Assembly (NCBI RefSeq): GCF_008632955.1
Contig: NZ_CP043959.1
Span: 5,518,001-5,582,000, forward strand
From: Streptomyces tendae
GTDB lineage: Bacteria > Actinomycetota > Actinomycetes > Streptomycetales > Streptomycetaceae
DNA: 64,000 bases
Reading direction: 5' to 3'
Both the position numbers and the translations under genes were made by a program. Shown piece after piece: positions 52,990 through 60,980 of this stretch; the first letter of the stretch is position 1; each line of letters starts with the position of its first letter. The notes under the pieces are model-generated. The model made no database searches. It saw only the letters and a list, made by a program, of their open reading frames with translations, and was not told the DNA's origin.

Positions 52990-54576
52990 ATGAGAGTCCA
53001 ACGAGCCGCCACCCCGCGGCCACGCCGAGCCCGCGCCCAGCTCACCTCGATGGCCGCGTTCGTCGTGCTCGCCGCTCTGATCCCGACCACGGCGTCGGCC
53101 GCGGACACCCAGGAGGTCGACGCCGAACTCCCCTACGTCTGCGCGTTCCCCTCGGGGACGGCGCCCGTGACGGTGCGGATCTCGGCGGAGTTCCCGGAGC
53201 GGACCCGGGCGGGCGAGGCGTTCTCCCCCACCGGCGTCACCACCACCGTGGAGCTCCCGGCGGAAGTGGTGGCGGACCTCGCCGCGCGCGACGCGTCCGA
53301 GGTACGCGCCGGCAGCGCGCTCGCCGTGGACGTGGCCCAGGGCTCGGCCACGGCCACGGCCACGTGGCGGGGAAGCTCCGACCCCTTCGCCCTGCCGGAG
53401 TCCGGGCCGCTGACGCTGACCACGAAGGGCGACGTCCCCTCGGTGACGGGCCGGAGCGACGGCGACCTGACCTTCACCGCGGGCGGCCTGGCGATCGACC
53501 TGACGCCCGGCCCGGGGGACGACGCCGGCGGCGGCGCGGGAACCGGCCCACTCACCGCCGACTGCACGCTCGCCGAGGACGCGCCGGACATGGGGCTGCT
53601 GGCCACCGTGCCGGCCGGACCGGACGCGCCGGGGGCGAGCGGTCCGCCGTCCGCACCGGCACCCGGCGGGACGTCCCCGGCACCGGGAAGCGGACCGCGG
53701 GACCGGCAGGGCGAGCGGTCGGCCGAGGCGCCGGAGAACCCTCCGGGTACCGCCGCCGACCGTGACGTGCCGCCCTGCCGCTACGACGAGCAGAATCCGC
53801 CGACGCCGCTGTCGCTCAACGCCTACGTCACGGGCTACGCCAACGTGAAGAAGCAGAAGGCCGCTTCGTACCTCCCGCCGTCCTGCGTACTGATCGAAGG
53901 GGGGGAGTTCCAGATCCCGGTCGACGAACCCTTCGACCCGGAGCACCTGGTCATGACCCTGGAGACGTCCGGCGAGTTCAGTTACCAGGGGCGCAAGGAG
54001 ACGCCGCCCTACGACAGCACCTTCCTCTCCTTCGACTTCACCCCGGTGAGAACCACCATGGTGCTGAGGCAGACGGGCCCCATGAGGATCGACGCGCGCA
54101 TGAAGATGCGCTTCTCCGACTCGTTCATCACCACGGAGACCTACGTACGGGTCCCCCTGATCGCCCACGTCACCGCCCTCCAGGTCAACGGCACCCCGCT
54201 GGACGTCGGTTCCGGCTGCCGGACCGCGACGTCCCTCACCTCCGCCGACCCGGACCCCGCGAAGCATCCCGGCGACCACGTGGTGCTGTACGGCAAGGCG
54301 GAACAGGTCATCGGCGAGGACGTCACCGGCTACACGGTCCTCACCGGCGGTCCGCTGTCCGGCGAGGTGACCATCCCGGCCTTCACCGGCTGCGGCACCG
54401 ACGGCGAGGACCTCGACCGTCTGCTCACCGCCTCCGTCTCCGGTCCCGGCAACTACATCAAGCAGGTCCAGGGGCAGACGTGCACCCCCCTCGTCCCGGT
54501 GTTCGAAACCCCGGACACCCGGGGCCAGTGCACGGAGGACCTCCAGCCCTACCAGATCCCCGTCGCCGAGCGCTGA
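52990..54576 (+). CDS. Secreted DUF6801-like protein
   Basis: A 528-residue exported protein: long signal peptide (about 1-37, ending TTASA), then a domain with YVCAFPSGTAPVTVRISAEFP, matching my recollection of the DUF6801 family (about 45-185). A Pro/Gly/Ser linker follows (about 215-255), then a second beta-rich domain (about 260-528) that also carries paired cysteines. ATG 52990 has GGAG upstream. No catalytic motif. The gene follows the small secreted protein by 103 bases and precedes another exported protein by 35 bases. Confidence 0.75.
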   Translation: MRVQRAATPRPRRARAQLTSMAAFVVLAALIPTTASAADTQEVDAELPYVCAFPSGTAPVTVRISAEFPERTRAGEAFSPTGVTTTVELPAEVVADLAARDASEVRAGSALAVDVAQGSATATATWRGSSDPFALPESGPLTLTTKGDVPSVTGRSDGDLTFTAGGLAIDLTPGPGDDAGGGAGTGPLTADCTLAEDAPDMGLLATVPAGPDAPGASGPPSAPAPGGTSPAPGSGPRDRQGERSAEAPENPPGTAADRDVPPCRYDEQNPPTPLSLNAYVTGYANVKKQKAASYLPPSCVLIEGGEFQIPVDEPFDPEHLVMTLETSGEFSYQGRKETPPYDSTFLSFDFTPVRTTMVLRQTGPMRIDARMKMRFSDSFITTETYVRVPLIAHVTALQVNGTPLDVGSGCRTATSLTSADPDPAKHPGDHVVLYGKAEQVIGEDVTGYTVLTGGPLSGEVTIPAFTGCGTDGEDLDRLLTASVSGPGNYIKQVQGQTCTPLVPVFETPDTRGQCTEDLQPYQIPVAER

Positions 54577-54611
54577 GCCGCCCGGCCCTCCCCACGAGAA
54601 AGGCCACCACC

Positions 54612-55553
54612 ATGCACGCGTTCACCCCCCGCACCAGACTCGCCACCGTCTCCGCGCTCACCGCGCTCGGCGCCTTCGCCTCCCTCGGCACCGCGACCGC
54701 GGCCGATCCCACGCTGAACGGCGAGTGGGCCCCCTTCACCCGCTGTCCCGTGGACGCGCCGGCCATGCTGGCCGCCGACGGCTTCGAGAAGACCCCGCAG
54801 TGCGTGGTGTCCACCTCCTCCGGCGGCTCCATCAAGCTGGGCGGCACCACCGTCGTCACCGGGAGGACGAACCTGCAGATCGGCATCGTCCAGAACGCGG
54901 ACGGCACCAGCAGTGTGGTGGCCCCGCCCGGCGGCGCGCTGATCGCCGAGCCCGCCACCGTGCCCGGCGGGCTGCTCGGCCTGATGTGTCCGAGCGCCAT
55001 ACCCGTCATCACGGGCCTGTGTCAGTCGCTGGAGAACTCCAGCCTCAACAAGATCACCGCGACCATGGAGTCGGTCGGCGCGCCCTACGACTTCAACCAG
55101 ACGGCCGGCGTCCTGACCGACATGCCCATCGTCGCCCTGCCGGTCCGCATCCACCTGGAAAACCCGCTGCTCGGCAGCAAGTGCTACATCGGCACGGCCG
55201 CCAACCCGATCGTGCTGCTGCCCGAGAACCGGAACTACCCGGACTTCGGCATGAGCTTCTTCCAAGGGGACGGCACCACCGACCCGGCCGGCGAGATGAG
55301 CCGTATCGACCTCACCGGCGCCACCCAGAACGACAGCACCTTCGCGGTTCCCGGCGCCACCGGCTGCGGGCTGAACGTGGGTCTCATCAACGCCGCGGTC
55401 AACGCGAAGACCGGTCTGCCCTCCTCCGCCGGGAACAACAGCCTGACGCTCAACGACACGCGGACCTACCTCACCGGTCTCAACGCCCCCGGCACCGCCG
55501 CTCCGCGGGCCGGCGAGGTCCTGGCGGAAAACTGGCACTCCGCCGTCCGGTGA
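54612..55553 (+). CDS. Secreted protein of unknown function
   Basis: A 313-residue exported protein: signal peptide about 1-34 (ending TATAA), mature part beginning DPTLNGEWAPFTRCPVDAPAML. Several cysteines (TRCPVD, PQCVVS, LMCPSA, GLCQSL, SKCYIG, TGCGLN) suggest three disulfides. GAAAGG precedes ATG 54612. I recognise no enzyme family. It lies 35 bases after the DUF6801-like gene, so both are probably one transcript and may form a shared cell-surface system. Confidence 0.72.
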   Translation: MHAFTPRTRLATVSALTALGAFASLGTATAADPTLNGEWAPFTRCPVDAPAMLAADGFEKTPQCVVSTSSGGSIKLGGTTVVTGRTNLQIGIVQNADGTSSVVAPPGGALIAEPATVPGGLLGLMCPSAIPVITGLCQSLENSSLNKITATMESVGAPYDFNQTAGVLTDMPIVALPVRIHLENPLLGSKCYIGTAANPIVLLPENRNYPDFGMSFFQGDGTTDPAGEMSRIDLTGATQNDSTFAVPGATGCGLNVGLINAAVNAKTGLPSSAGNNSLTLNDTRTYLTGLNAPGTAAPRAGEVLAENWHSAVR

Positions 55554-55648
55554 CGGCCCGCCGACCGGCCCTTTCCCACGTCTCCCGGGGGCCGACACCG
55601 GCCACGGTGAAGCGGTTTCCGCCCAAGCGGTGTACAAGACAATTAAGT

Positions 55649-55661
55649 TGACTTACCGTCA
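55649..55661. promoter_or_regulatory. Inverted repeat TGAC-N5-GTCA upstream of the PucR-type regulator
   Basis: TGAC (55649-55652) and GTCA (55658-55661) around TTACC, in an A/T-rich patch 105 bases before the regulator start. Same arm length and spacing as the repeat at 52125-52137, consistent with autoregulation and control of the secreted genes. Confidence 0.45.
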
Positions 55662-55765
55662 GCTTTTCAGACCGGTGCACGTGGCGGCCCGACCGGGCTT
55701 CGTCCCGCGGGGCGTAACCCGGTCGGGCCGTCGTGCCGGACAGGTCGGCAAGCAAGGGATCAGTC

Positions 55766-56977
55766 ATGCCCTCAATCGCACGTCCTTCGGTGCTCGGCGA
55801 GCCGCTCGACCCGCTCCCCCGGCAGTTCGCCGCCTTCATGCGGCCGCTGCTGCCGGGACTGCTGAACGAGATACGGACCGAGGTCACCCGCGCCTACCCG
55901 GTGTACGGCAGGCTGCTCAACGGCCCCGACGGCCACGCCATCCGCCAGGGTGTCGAGCAGGCGCTCACCGCCTTCGTGGACCGGGTGGCCGACCCCGGCA
56001 CCAGCTCGGAGCTGCGGGACGACCTCCTGCGCAGGTTCGGCCGGGTCGAGGCCTACGAGGGCCGTGACCTGGAGGTGCTGCAGGGCGCCTACCGGCTCGG
56101 CGCGCGCATCGCGCTGCGCCGGGCCAAGACACTGGGACGGCAGCACAGCCTCTCCCCCGCCCTGGTCCTCGCCTTCGCCGACGCCCTGTTCGCCTACGTC
56201 GAGGAGCTGGAGGCCGTCACCCGGGAGGGGTACACGGAGGTACGGGACAGAGCCGCCTCCGAGGTGTCCGCGTTACGAAGACAGCTGTTACACCTGCTGC
56301 TGGCCTCCTCCCCGCTGCCCCAGACGACCGTTTCCGAACTGTGCGCGTCCGCGGCCTGGGAACTGCCCCGGACGTGCTTCCTCGTCGCCCTGCGTCCCCC
56401 GGTTCCCGAGCACATCCAGGCAGGACTCGACGGCGACGTCCTCGCCGACTTCGACATCCCGCAACCGCATCTGCTGGTGCCCGGGGAACTCACCCCCGAG
56501 CGTCTCGAGATGATCCGCGCCGCCCTGTCCGGCACGCGTGCCGCGGTGGGCCTGACCGTACCGGTCGCCCAGGCCGCGGACTCCGTCCGCTGGGCGCGCC
56601 GCGTGCTCCAGCTCGTCGACGACGGCGTCGTGCCCGACGCCCCGCTGGTCCGCTGCGAGGACCATCTGACGACCCTGTGGCTGCTGTCCGACCCCGCCCT
56701 GGTCGACCGTCTCGCCGCCCGTGAGCTCGCGCCGCTCGACGGATTGACCGCCAAGCGGCGCGACCGGCTCGTCGAGACCCTCCGGGTGCACGTGTCCACC
56801 CGCGCCCCGGCCGAACAGGTCGGCGAGATGCTGGGGGTGCACGCCCAGACGGTGCGCTACCGGCTGCGGACGCTGGACACCTACCTGGGCGACCGGCTCG
56901 CCGACCCCGACCACCGCTTCGCCCTGGAGGTGGCGCTGCGCTCGCGCCACCTGCGCGGCCGCGACGGCGCGCGGTGA
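55766..56977 (+). CDS. PucR-family transcriptional regulator with two TTA codons
   Basis: A 403-residue regulator. N-terminal RsbRD-like/all-helical part, central GGDEF-like part, and the C-terminal PucR helix-turn-helix (STRAPAEQVGEMLGVHAQTVRYRLRTLDTYLGD, about 350-383). AAGGGA precedes ATG 55766. Leu170 and Leu175 are encoded by TTA (56273-56275 and 56288-56290). In Streptomyces TTA needs the developmentally controlled bldA tRNA, so translation is probably tied to morphological development. It most likely controls the adjacent secreted genes and perhaps the divergent mce operon. Confidence 0.88.
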   Translation: MPSIARPSVLGEPLDPLPRQFAAFMRPLLPGLLNEIRTEVTRAYPVYGRLLNGPDGHAIRQGVEQALTAFVDRVADPGTSSELRDDLLRRFGRVEAYEGRDLEVLQGAYRLGARIALRRAKTLGRQHSLSPALVLAFADALFAYVEELEAVTREGYTEVRDRAASEVSALRRQLLHLLLASSPLPQTTVSELCASAAWELPRTCFLVALRPPVPEHIQAGLDGDVLADFDIPQPHLLVPGELTPERLEMIRAALSGTRAAVGLTVPVAQAADSVRWARRVLQLVDDGVVPDAPLVRCEDHLTTLWLLSDPALVDRLAARELAPLDGLTAKRRDRLVETLRVHVSTRAPAEQVGEMLGVHAQTVRYRLRTLDTYLGDRLADPDHRFALEVALRSRHLRGRDGAR

Positions 56978-56981
56978 CGTC

Positions 56982-57035
56982 GTTGCCGTCGTTGCCGTCG
57001 TTGCCGTCGTTGCCGTCGTTGCCGTCGTTGCCGTC
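56982..57035. repeat. Six tandem copies of GTTGCCGTC
   Basis: A perfect 9-base unit repeated six times in a row, starting five bases after the PucR-type regulator stop. It is non-coding in context and lies before the shared terminator at 57073-57100. The copy number may vary between strains. Confidence 0.9.
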
Positions 57036-57072
57036 GCAGGAGGACCGCGAAGCGCACGCCACTCGTGACACG

Positions 57073-57100
57073 GCGGGGGCGGGCGTTCGCCCGCCCCCGC
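57073..57100. terminator. Strong bidirectional terminator
   Basis: A perfect 13-base stem, 57073-57085 (GCGGGGGCGGGCG) with 57088-57100, and a minimal loop. It lies between the PucR-type regulator and the opposing DUF4360 gene. Confidence 0.8.
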
Positions 57101-57107
57101 GGTCCGG

Positions 57108-57755
57108 TCACTTCTCCGGGCACTCCTTCCACGCGAGGTGGTACACCGTGTTGATGTCGCCGTCCGTGGAGTCCATGGTCATGTAGCTGACCTTCCGCGG
57201 GTCGGTCCCGGCGGTGACTCTCAGCTCGGTGTTGATGTTGAAGTTGCGCTGCACACCGCAGGGCGCGTAGACGAGCTGCGCCCAGTCGGTCTCGTCCGTG
57301 GCCTGCCAGTTGTCGTCGTAGGGCCCCGCGTAGGGGTGGGAGCGGTACTCCGTGCTGGGCGACCCCTGGAAGTAGTACGAGGCCCGCTGGGTGGCCCGGG
57401 CGCCGGGCTGGAGCGCGGCGAAGCCCCGGTAGTCGGCGCTGGCGATGGCGTAGGTGAAGCCGGCCGGTACATGGACCAGCAGACTGAGCTGGCAGTTCTT
57501 GCGGGCGGCCGTGGGGTCGGAGTTCCCGCCGGCCTGGGCGAGGTAGTCGCTGTAGGTCACGGTGAACGCGGTGTTGTCGGCCGAGACGGCGACGGCCGCG
57601 GTACCGGCGGGACATCCCGACCCGTTCACCGTCGCGACCTTGATGACGATCTTGTCCGGCGGCGGGTCGTCGAATCCGGTCGCCGGGTTGTGCGCGGGTA
57701 ACGCGGCGCCGAGCAGCGCGGCCGCCGCCACGCCGAGAAGCAGGCCACCAGCCAT
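57108..57755 (-). CDS. Secreted DUF4360 family protein
   Basis: A 215-residue exported protein: signal peptide about 1-21 (MAGGLLLGVAAAALLGAALPA), then the DUF4360 pattern: VNGSGCPAGTAAVAVSADNTAFTVTYSDYLAQAGG, RKNCQLSLLVHVPAGFTYAIASADYRGFAAL, YYFQG and GPYDDNWQATDE. Four cysteines probably form two disulfides. Function unknown; common as multiple paralogues in streptomycetes. ATG 57755 with GGAGAACC upstream. Confidence 0.88.
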   Translation of the reverse strand: MAGGLLLGVAAAALLGAALPAHNPATGFDDPPPDKIVIKVATVNGSGCPAGTAAVAVSADNTAFTVTYSDYLAQAGGNSDPTAARKNCQLSLLVHVPAGFTYAIASADYRGFAALQPGARATQRASYYFQGSPSTEYRSHPYAGPYDDNWQATDETDWAQLVYAPCGVQRNFNINTELRVTAGTDPRKVSYMTMDSTDGDINTVYHLAWKECPEK

Positions 57756-57793
57756 GGTTCTCCGTCCTTCGGTGGGGGGTGGTGTCGTACGGG

Positions 57794-57829
57794 GGTGCCG
57801 TACGACGTGCCGTACGAGGTGCCGTGCGA
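57794..57829. repeat. Three tandem 12-base repeats upstream of the DUF4360 gene
   Basis: Units [GC]GTGCCGT[AG]CGA at 57794-57805, 57806-57817 and 57818-57829, 39-74 bases before the DUF4360 start, containing CGTACG palindromes. They could be an operator array in the 343-base divergent gap, whose rest (to 58098) shows no gene. Confidence 0.6.
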
Positions 57830-58098
57830 TGATTGAAGCGTCATGTACATGCCAAGCATGCGAGCACATACGCTCCCGGCTTCGTGAAGGAGACATGAAG
57901 GCGCGGTGAAGACCGGGAGCGCTCGCATCGTAGGGACGCGCGGAGGCCGCAGGACAGGGCGAACTCAGGCCATTCACTCCGGTCCGTAAATCGCCGGTGC
58001 ACAGGCGGACGTAACGGGACCGCCGTGTGAACGGCGAGCGCTCCGGTTCGTGGACAATGGCCCAGCACCGCTTGTGGCACAGACCAGGAGGCGCTCCC

Positions 58099-60942
58099 TT
58101 GGAGCTCAGCAGGCGCACCTTCACCGCCCTGACCGGCACGGCCGCGCTCGGCCTCGCGCTCGCCGGCAGCGGCGGGGCGGCGACCGGCCCGCGGGGGCCG
58201 CGCGTCGTGCCGACCGGACCGCCGCCCCCGCCGCCGGCCGCCGACGGCGGTCGCCACCGCGTCGCCTTCGACCGGCACTCCCTGCTGGTCGACGACCGGC
58301 GCCTGGTGCTGTGGTCCGCCGAGATGCACCCGTTCCGGCTGCCGAGCCCGTCGCTGTGGCGGGACGTTCTGCAGAAGCTGCGCGCCCACGGCTTCAACGC
58401 GGTCGACGTGCCCGTGCCCTGGAACCTGCACTCCCCCGCGCCCGGCGTGCACGACTTCACCGGGGTGCGCGACCTGAACCGCTTCCTGTCCACGGCCGCC
58501 GAGGAGCGGCTGTACGTGGTGCTGCGGCCCGGCCCCTACCTCGGCGCGGACCTGGATGCCGGCGGCCTCCCCGGCTGGCTGACGGCCGCCGCGGGGACCG
58601 CGCGCACCGACGACCCCGAGTACCTGCGGCACGCCGAGGAGTGGCTGGGCGCGGTCGACGCGATCGCCGTGCGCCACCTGTTCACCGCGGGCGGCGGCAC
58701 CGTGCTGCTGTACCGGCTGGAGGACGGGAGCCCGGTGCCCGCCGACGACCCCGCCGCGCGCGCCCACCGGGCCCGCCTGTACGCGAAGGTGCGCGCCGAC
58801 CGCATCGACGTGCCGGTGCTGGACGGGGACGGCTGGTTCGGCGACCGCGGCACCGGGCCCCGCACGGCCGGCTTCTCCGCCGGGGCGGGCGGCGGGGCGG
58901 CCGACCCGTGGGGCGGGGCGCCCTCCGGCGGCGAGGGGTACGCCCGGGTACGCGAGGTCCACGACGCCGTGCACGAGCGGCGGCGCCGTCTCACCGCCCT
59001 CGCCGACCGGATCACCGTGCACCACACCGGCATGGGATTCGGCGGCACGTCGTGGGGCTGGCTGCCCGGGCCGGGTGTGTACACCTCGTACGACTACGGG
59101 GCGGTGCTCGACGAGGGGCGCCTGCCGGCCCCGGACATGGCCGCCGTCCAGCAGCTCGGGCACCTGGTGCGGACCGTGCCGGACCTCGCCCGGCTGGAGG
59201 AGGCCGGGGACGGCCCGCGGCGGGCGGCGGACGGCCGGCTGACGGTGCGCCACCTCGCCAACCCGGACACCGGCGCGCGGGTGTATGTGGTGCACAACGA
59301 CACCGACGAGGAGGTCCGCGCCCCGCTGCCGGGCACCGGCATCGAGGTGCCGGTCACCGTGGCCGCCGGGGACGCCAAGCTGCTCGCCGCCGGCCTGCGC
59401 CTCGGCCACCGCACACTCGCCTGGACCACCGCCCAGCCGATGCTCAGCATCTCCACCGGACGGCAGGACGTGGCCGTGTTCGTCGGACGTCACAGGGAGA
59501 GCGCCCAGTTGGCGCTGGACTGCGAGCGGCAGCCGGGCGTCGACCGTGCGGACACCGAACCCGCCTGGGCCTACGAGCGGGGCCGGCTGAACGTGGTCGT
59601 ACCGCTCGGGGAAGGCGGGTTGAGCCGGGTGCTGGTCAAGGACGGCGACTCCGAGACCCCCCTCGTGCTGCTGTTCGCCGACGACGAGACCGCGCTGCGC
59701 CTGTGGCCGTACGAGACCCCGGCCGGGCCGCTGCTGGTCTACGGCCCCGCCCTGCTGCGCTCGGCCGAACTGCGCGACTCCACCCTCCACCTGACCGGCG
59801 ACGTCGGCATCGAGACCGGCGTGGAGGTGTGGGGGCCGCGCGGGATCGCCGAGGTCACCTGGAACGGCGAGCCGGTGCCCACCTACGTCGGCCGGGCCCG
59901 CAGCCGGGTGATGGAAGGGCTGATGCCGGCCGTGCGCGCGGTGGCGCTGCCCGCCCTCGACGGCTGGCGGTTCCGCACCGAGAACCCGGAGGCCGACCCG
60001 GACTTCGACGACTCCGCGTGGACGGTGGCCGGCCGGACCACGTCCCACAGCACCACGCCCGTGCCCGAGGGCGGGCCCGTGCTGTTCGCGGACGACTACG
60101 GCTTCCACCACGGCGACGTCTGGTACCGGGGGCGGATGGAGGACACCAGGGGCATCCGGTCGGTGGCACTGTCGTACAGCACCGGCACGCAAGGCCTGCT
60201 GATGGCCTGGCTGGACGGCCGGCCGCTCGGCACCCACCGCATGCCGGTGCCGGACGAGGACACCGCCGGACAGGGCACCTGGACGGCCACCGCGCGCCTC
60301 GACGTCCCCGAGGAGCTGCGCACCCCCGGGGAGCACGTGCTGTCCGTACTCGTACGGCCCATGCAGCACGCCGGGACCGCTCCCGGCGAGGACGCCCACA
60401 AGGCCGCGCGCGGGCTGGTCGCCGCCGAGTTCACGGGCGGCACCCCCGCCGTCGAGTGGCGCATCAGGGGCGCCGCCGAGCCCGAGCGGGTGTGCGGGCC
60501 GTACAACAACGGCGGGCTGTACGGCGAACGGCGCGGCTGGCACCTGCCCGACCACGACGACCGCCGCTGGCGGACGGTGGACCTCCCGCGCGCGGAGCGG
60601 CGGCAGGGCGTGGCCTGGTACCGCACCCGCTTCCGGCTCGGGCTCGGCCCCGACCTGGACGCGTCGGTCGGGCTCACCCTGGAGGACGACCCGGAGCGCG
60701 CCTACCGGGTGCAGATCTTCCTCAACGGCTGGAACCTCGGCCAGTACGTCAACGACGTGGGCCCGCAGCACACCTTCGTGCTGCCGAACGGCATCCTGCG
60801 GGCCCGCGGCTCCAACACCCTGGCACTCGCGGTGCTGTCCGACGGGACCACGCCGGCCGGGCCGCACACGGTCAGGCTGACGCTGCTGGACGCGGTGCGC
60901 GGCGGTGTCCCGGTGGAGCCGGTGGACTCACCGGAGAGGTGA
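58099..60942 (+). CDS. Tat-exported GH35-like (beta-galactosidase family) protein with degenerate active site
   Basis: A 947-residue protein. The start is TTG 58099, decided by AGGAGG seven bases upstream; it gives a twin-arginine signal (SRRTFTAL at 4-11). The GH35 barrel is clear: WSAEMHPFRLPSPSLWRDVLQKLRAHGFNAVDVPVPWNLHSP (72-113), LRPGPY (142-147) and FGGTSWGWLPGPGVYTSYDYG (about 314-334). Beta domains with carbohydrate-binding character fill the C-terminal half. But the NAE motif reads GAD (149-151), the ENEY acid/base motif reads EDGS (208-211), and the segment that should hold the nucleophile Glu is replaced by a Gly-rich linker. It may bind but not hydrolyse glycans. Confidence 0.8.
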   Translation: MELSRRTFTALTGTAALGLALAGSGGAATGPRGPRVVPTGPPPPPPAADGGRHRVAFDRHSLLVDDRRLVLWSAEMHPFRLPSPSLWRDVLQKLRAHGFNAVDVPVPWNLHSPAPGVHDFTGVRDLNRFLSTAAEERLYVVLRPGPYLGADLDAGGLPGWLTAAAGTARTDDPEYLRHAEEWLGAVDAIAVRHLFTAGGGTVLLYRLEDGSPVPADDPAARAHRARLYAKVRADRIDVPVLDGDGWFGDRGTGPRTAGFSAGAGGGAADPWGGAPSGGEGYARVREVHDAVHERRRRLTALADRITVHHTGMGFGGTSWGWLPGPGVYTSYDYGAVLDEGRLPAPDMAAVQQLGHLVRTVPDLARLEEAGDGPRRAADGRLTVRHLANPDTGARVYVVHNDTDEEVRAPLPGTGIEVPVTVAAGDAKLLAAGLRLGHRTLAWTTAQPMLSISTGRQDVAVFVGRHRESAQLALDCERQPGVDRADTEPAWAYERGRLNVVVPLGEGGLSRVLVKDGDSETPLVLLFADDETALRLWPYETPAGPLLVYGPALLRSAELRDSTLHLTGDVGIETGVEVWGPRGIAEVTWNGEPVPTYVGRARSRVMEGLMPAVRAVALPALDGWRFRTENPEADPDFDDSAWTVAGRTTSHSTTPVPEGGPVLFADDYGFHHGDVWYRGRMEDTRGIRSVALSYSTGTQGLLMAWLDGRPLGTHRMPVPDEDTAGQGTWTATARLDVPEELRTPGEHVLSVLVRPMQHAGTAPGEDAHKAARGLVAAEFTGGTPAVEWRIRGAAEPERVCGPYNNGGLYGERRGWHLPDHDDRRWRTVDLPRAERRQGVAWYRTRFRLGLGPDLDASVGLTLEDDPERAYRVQIFLNGWNLGQYVNDVGPQHTFVLPNGILRARGSNTLALAVLSDGTTPAGPHTVRLTLLDAVRGGVPVEPVDSPER

Positions 60943-60955
60943 GCCCACCGAAGAG

Positions 60956-60980
60956 GTGAGCCCACCGGGCGGCGGCTCAC
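60956..60980. terminator. Short hairpin between convergent GH35-like and GH51 genes
   Basis: GTGAGCC (60956-60962) pairs with GGCTCAC (60974-60980). The 34-base gap and the 3' end of the GH35-like gene also contain a 17-base tandem duplication (60935-60951 and 60952-60967). Confidence 0.4.

Noticed and set aside
56974..57186. Small coding frame reading the 9-base repeats as a Ser/Leu/Pro repeat peptide
   Set aside because: It consists mostly of the repeat, overlaps a strong terminator, and has no ribosome site.
57841..60867. A 1008-codon open frame on the minus strand
   Set aside because: Antisense shadow of the GH35-like gene, with repetitive Gly/Val/Arg composition and no recognisable domain.
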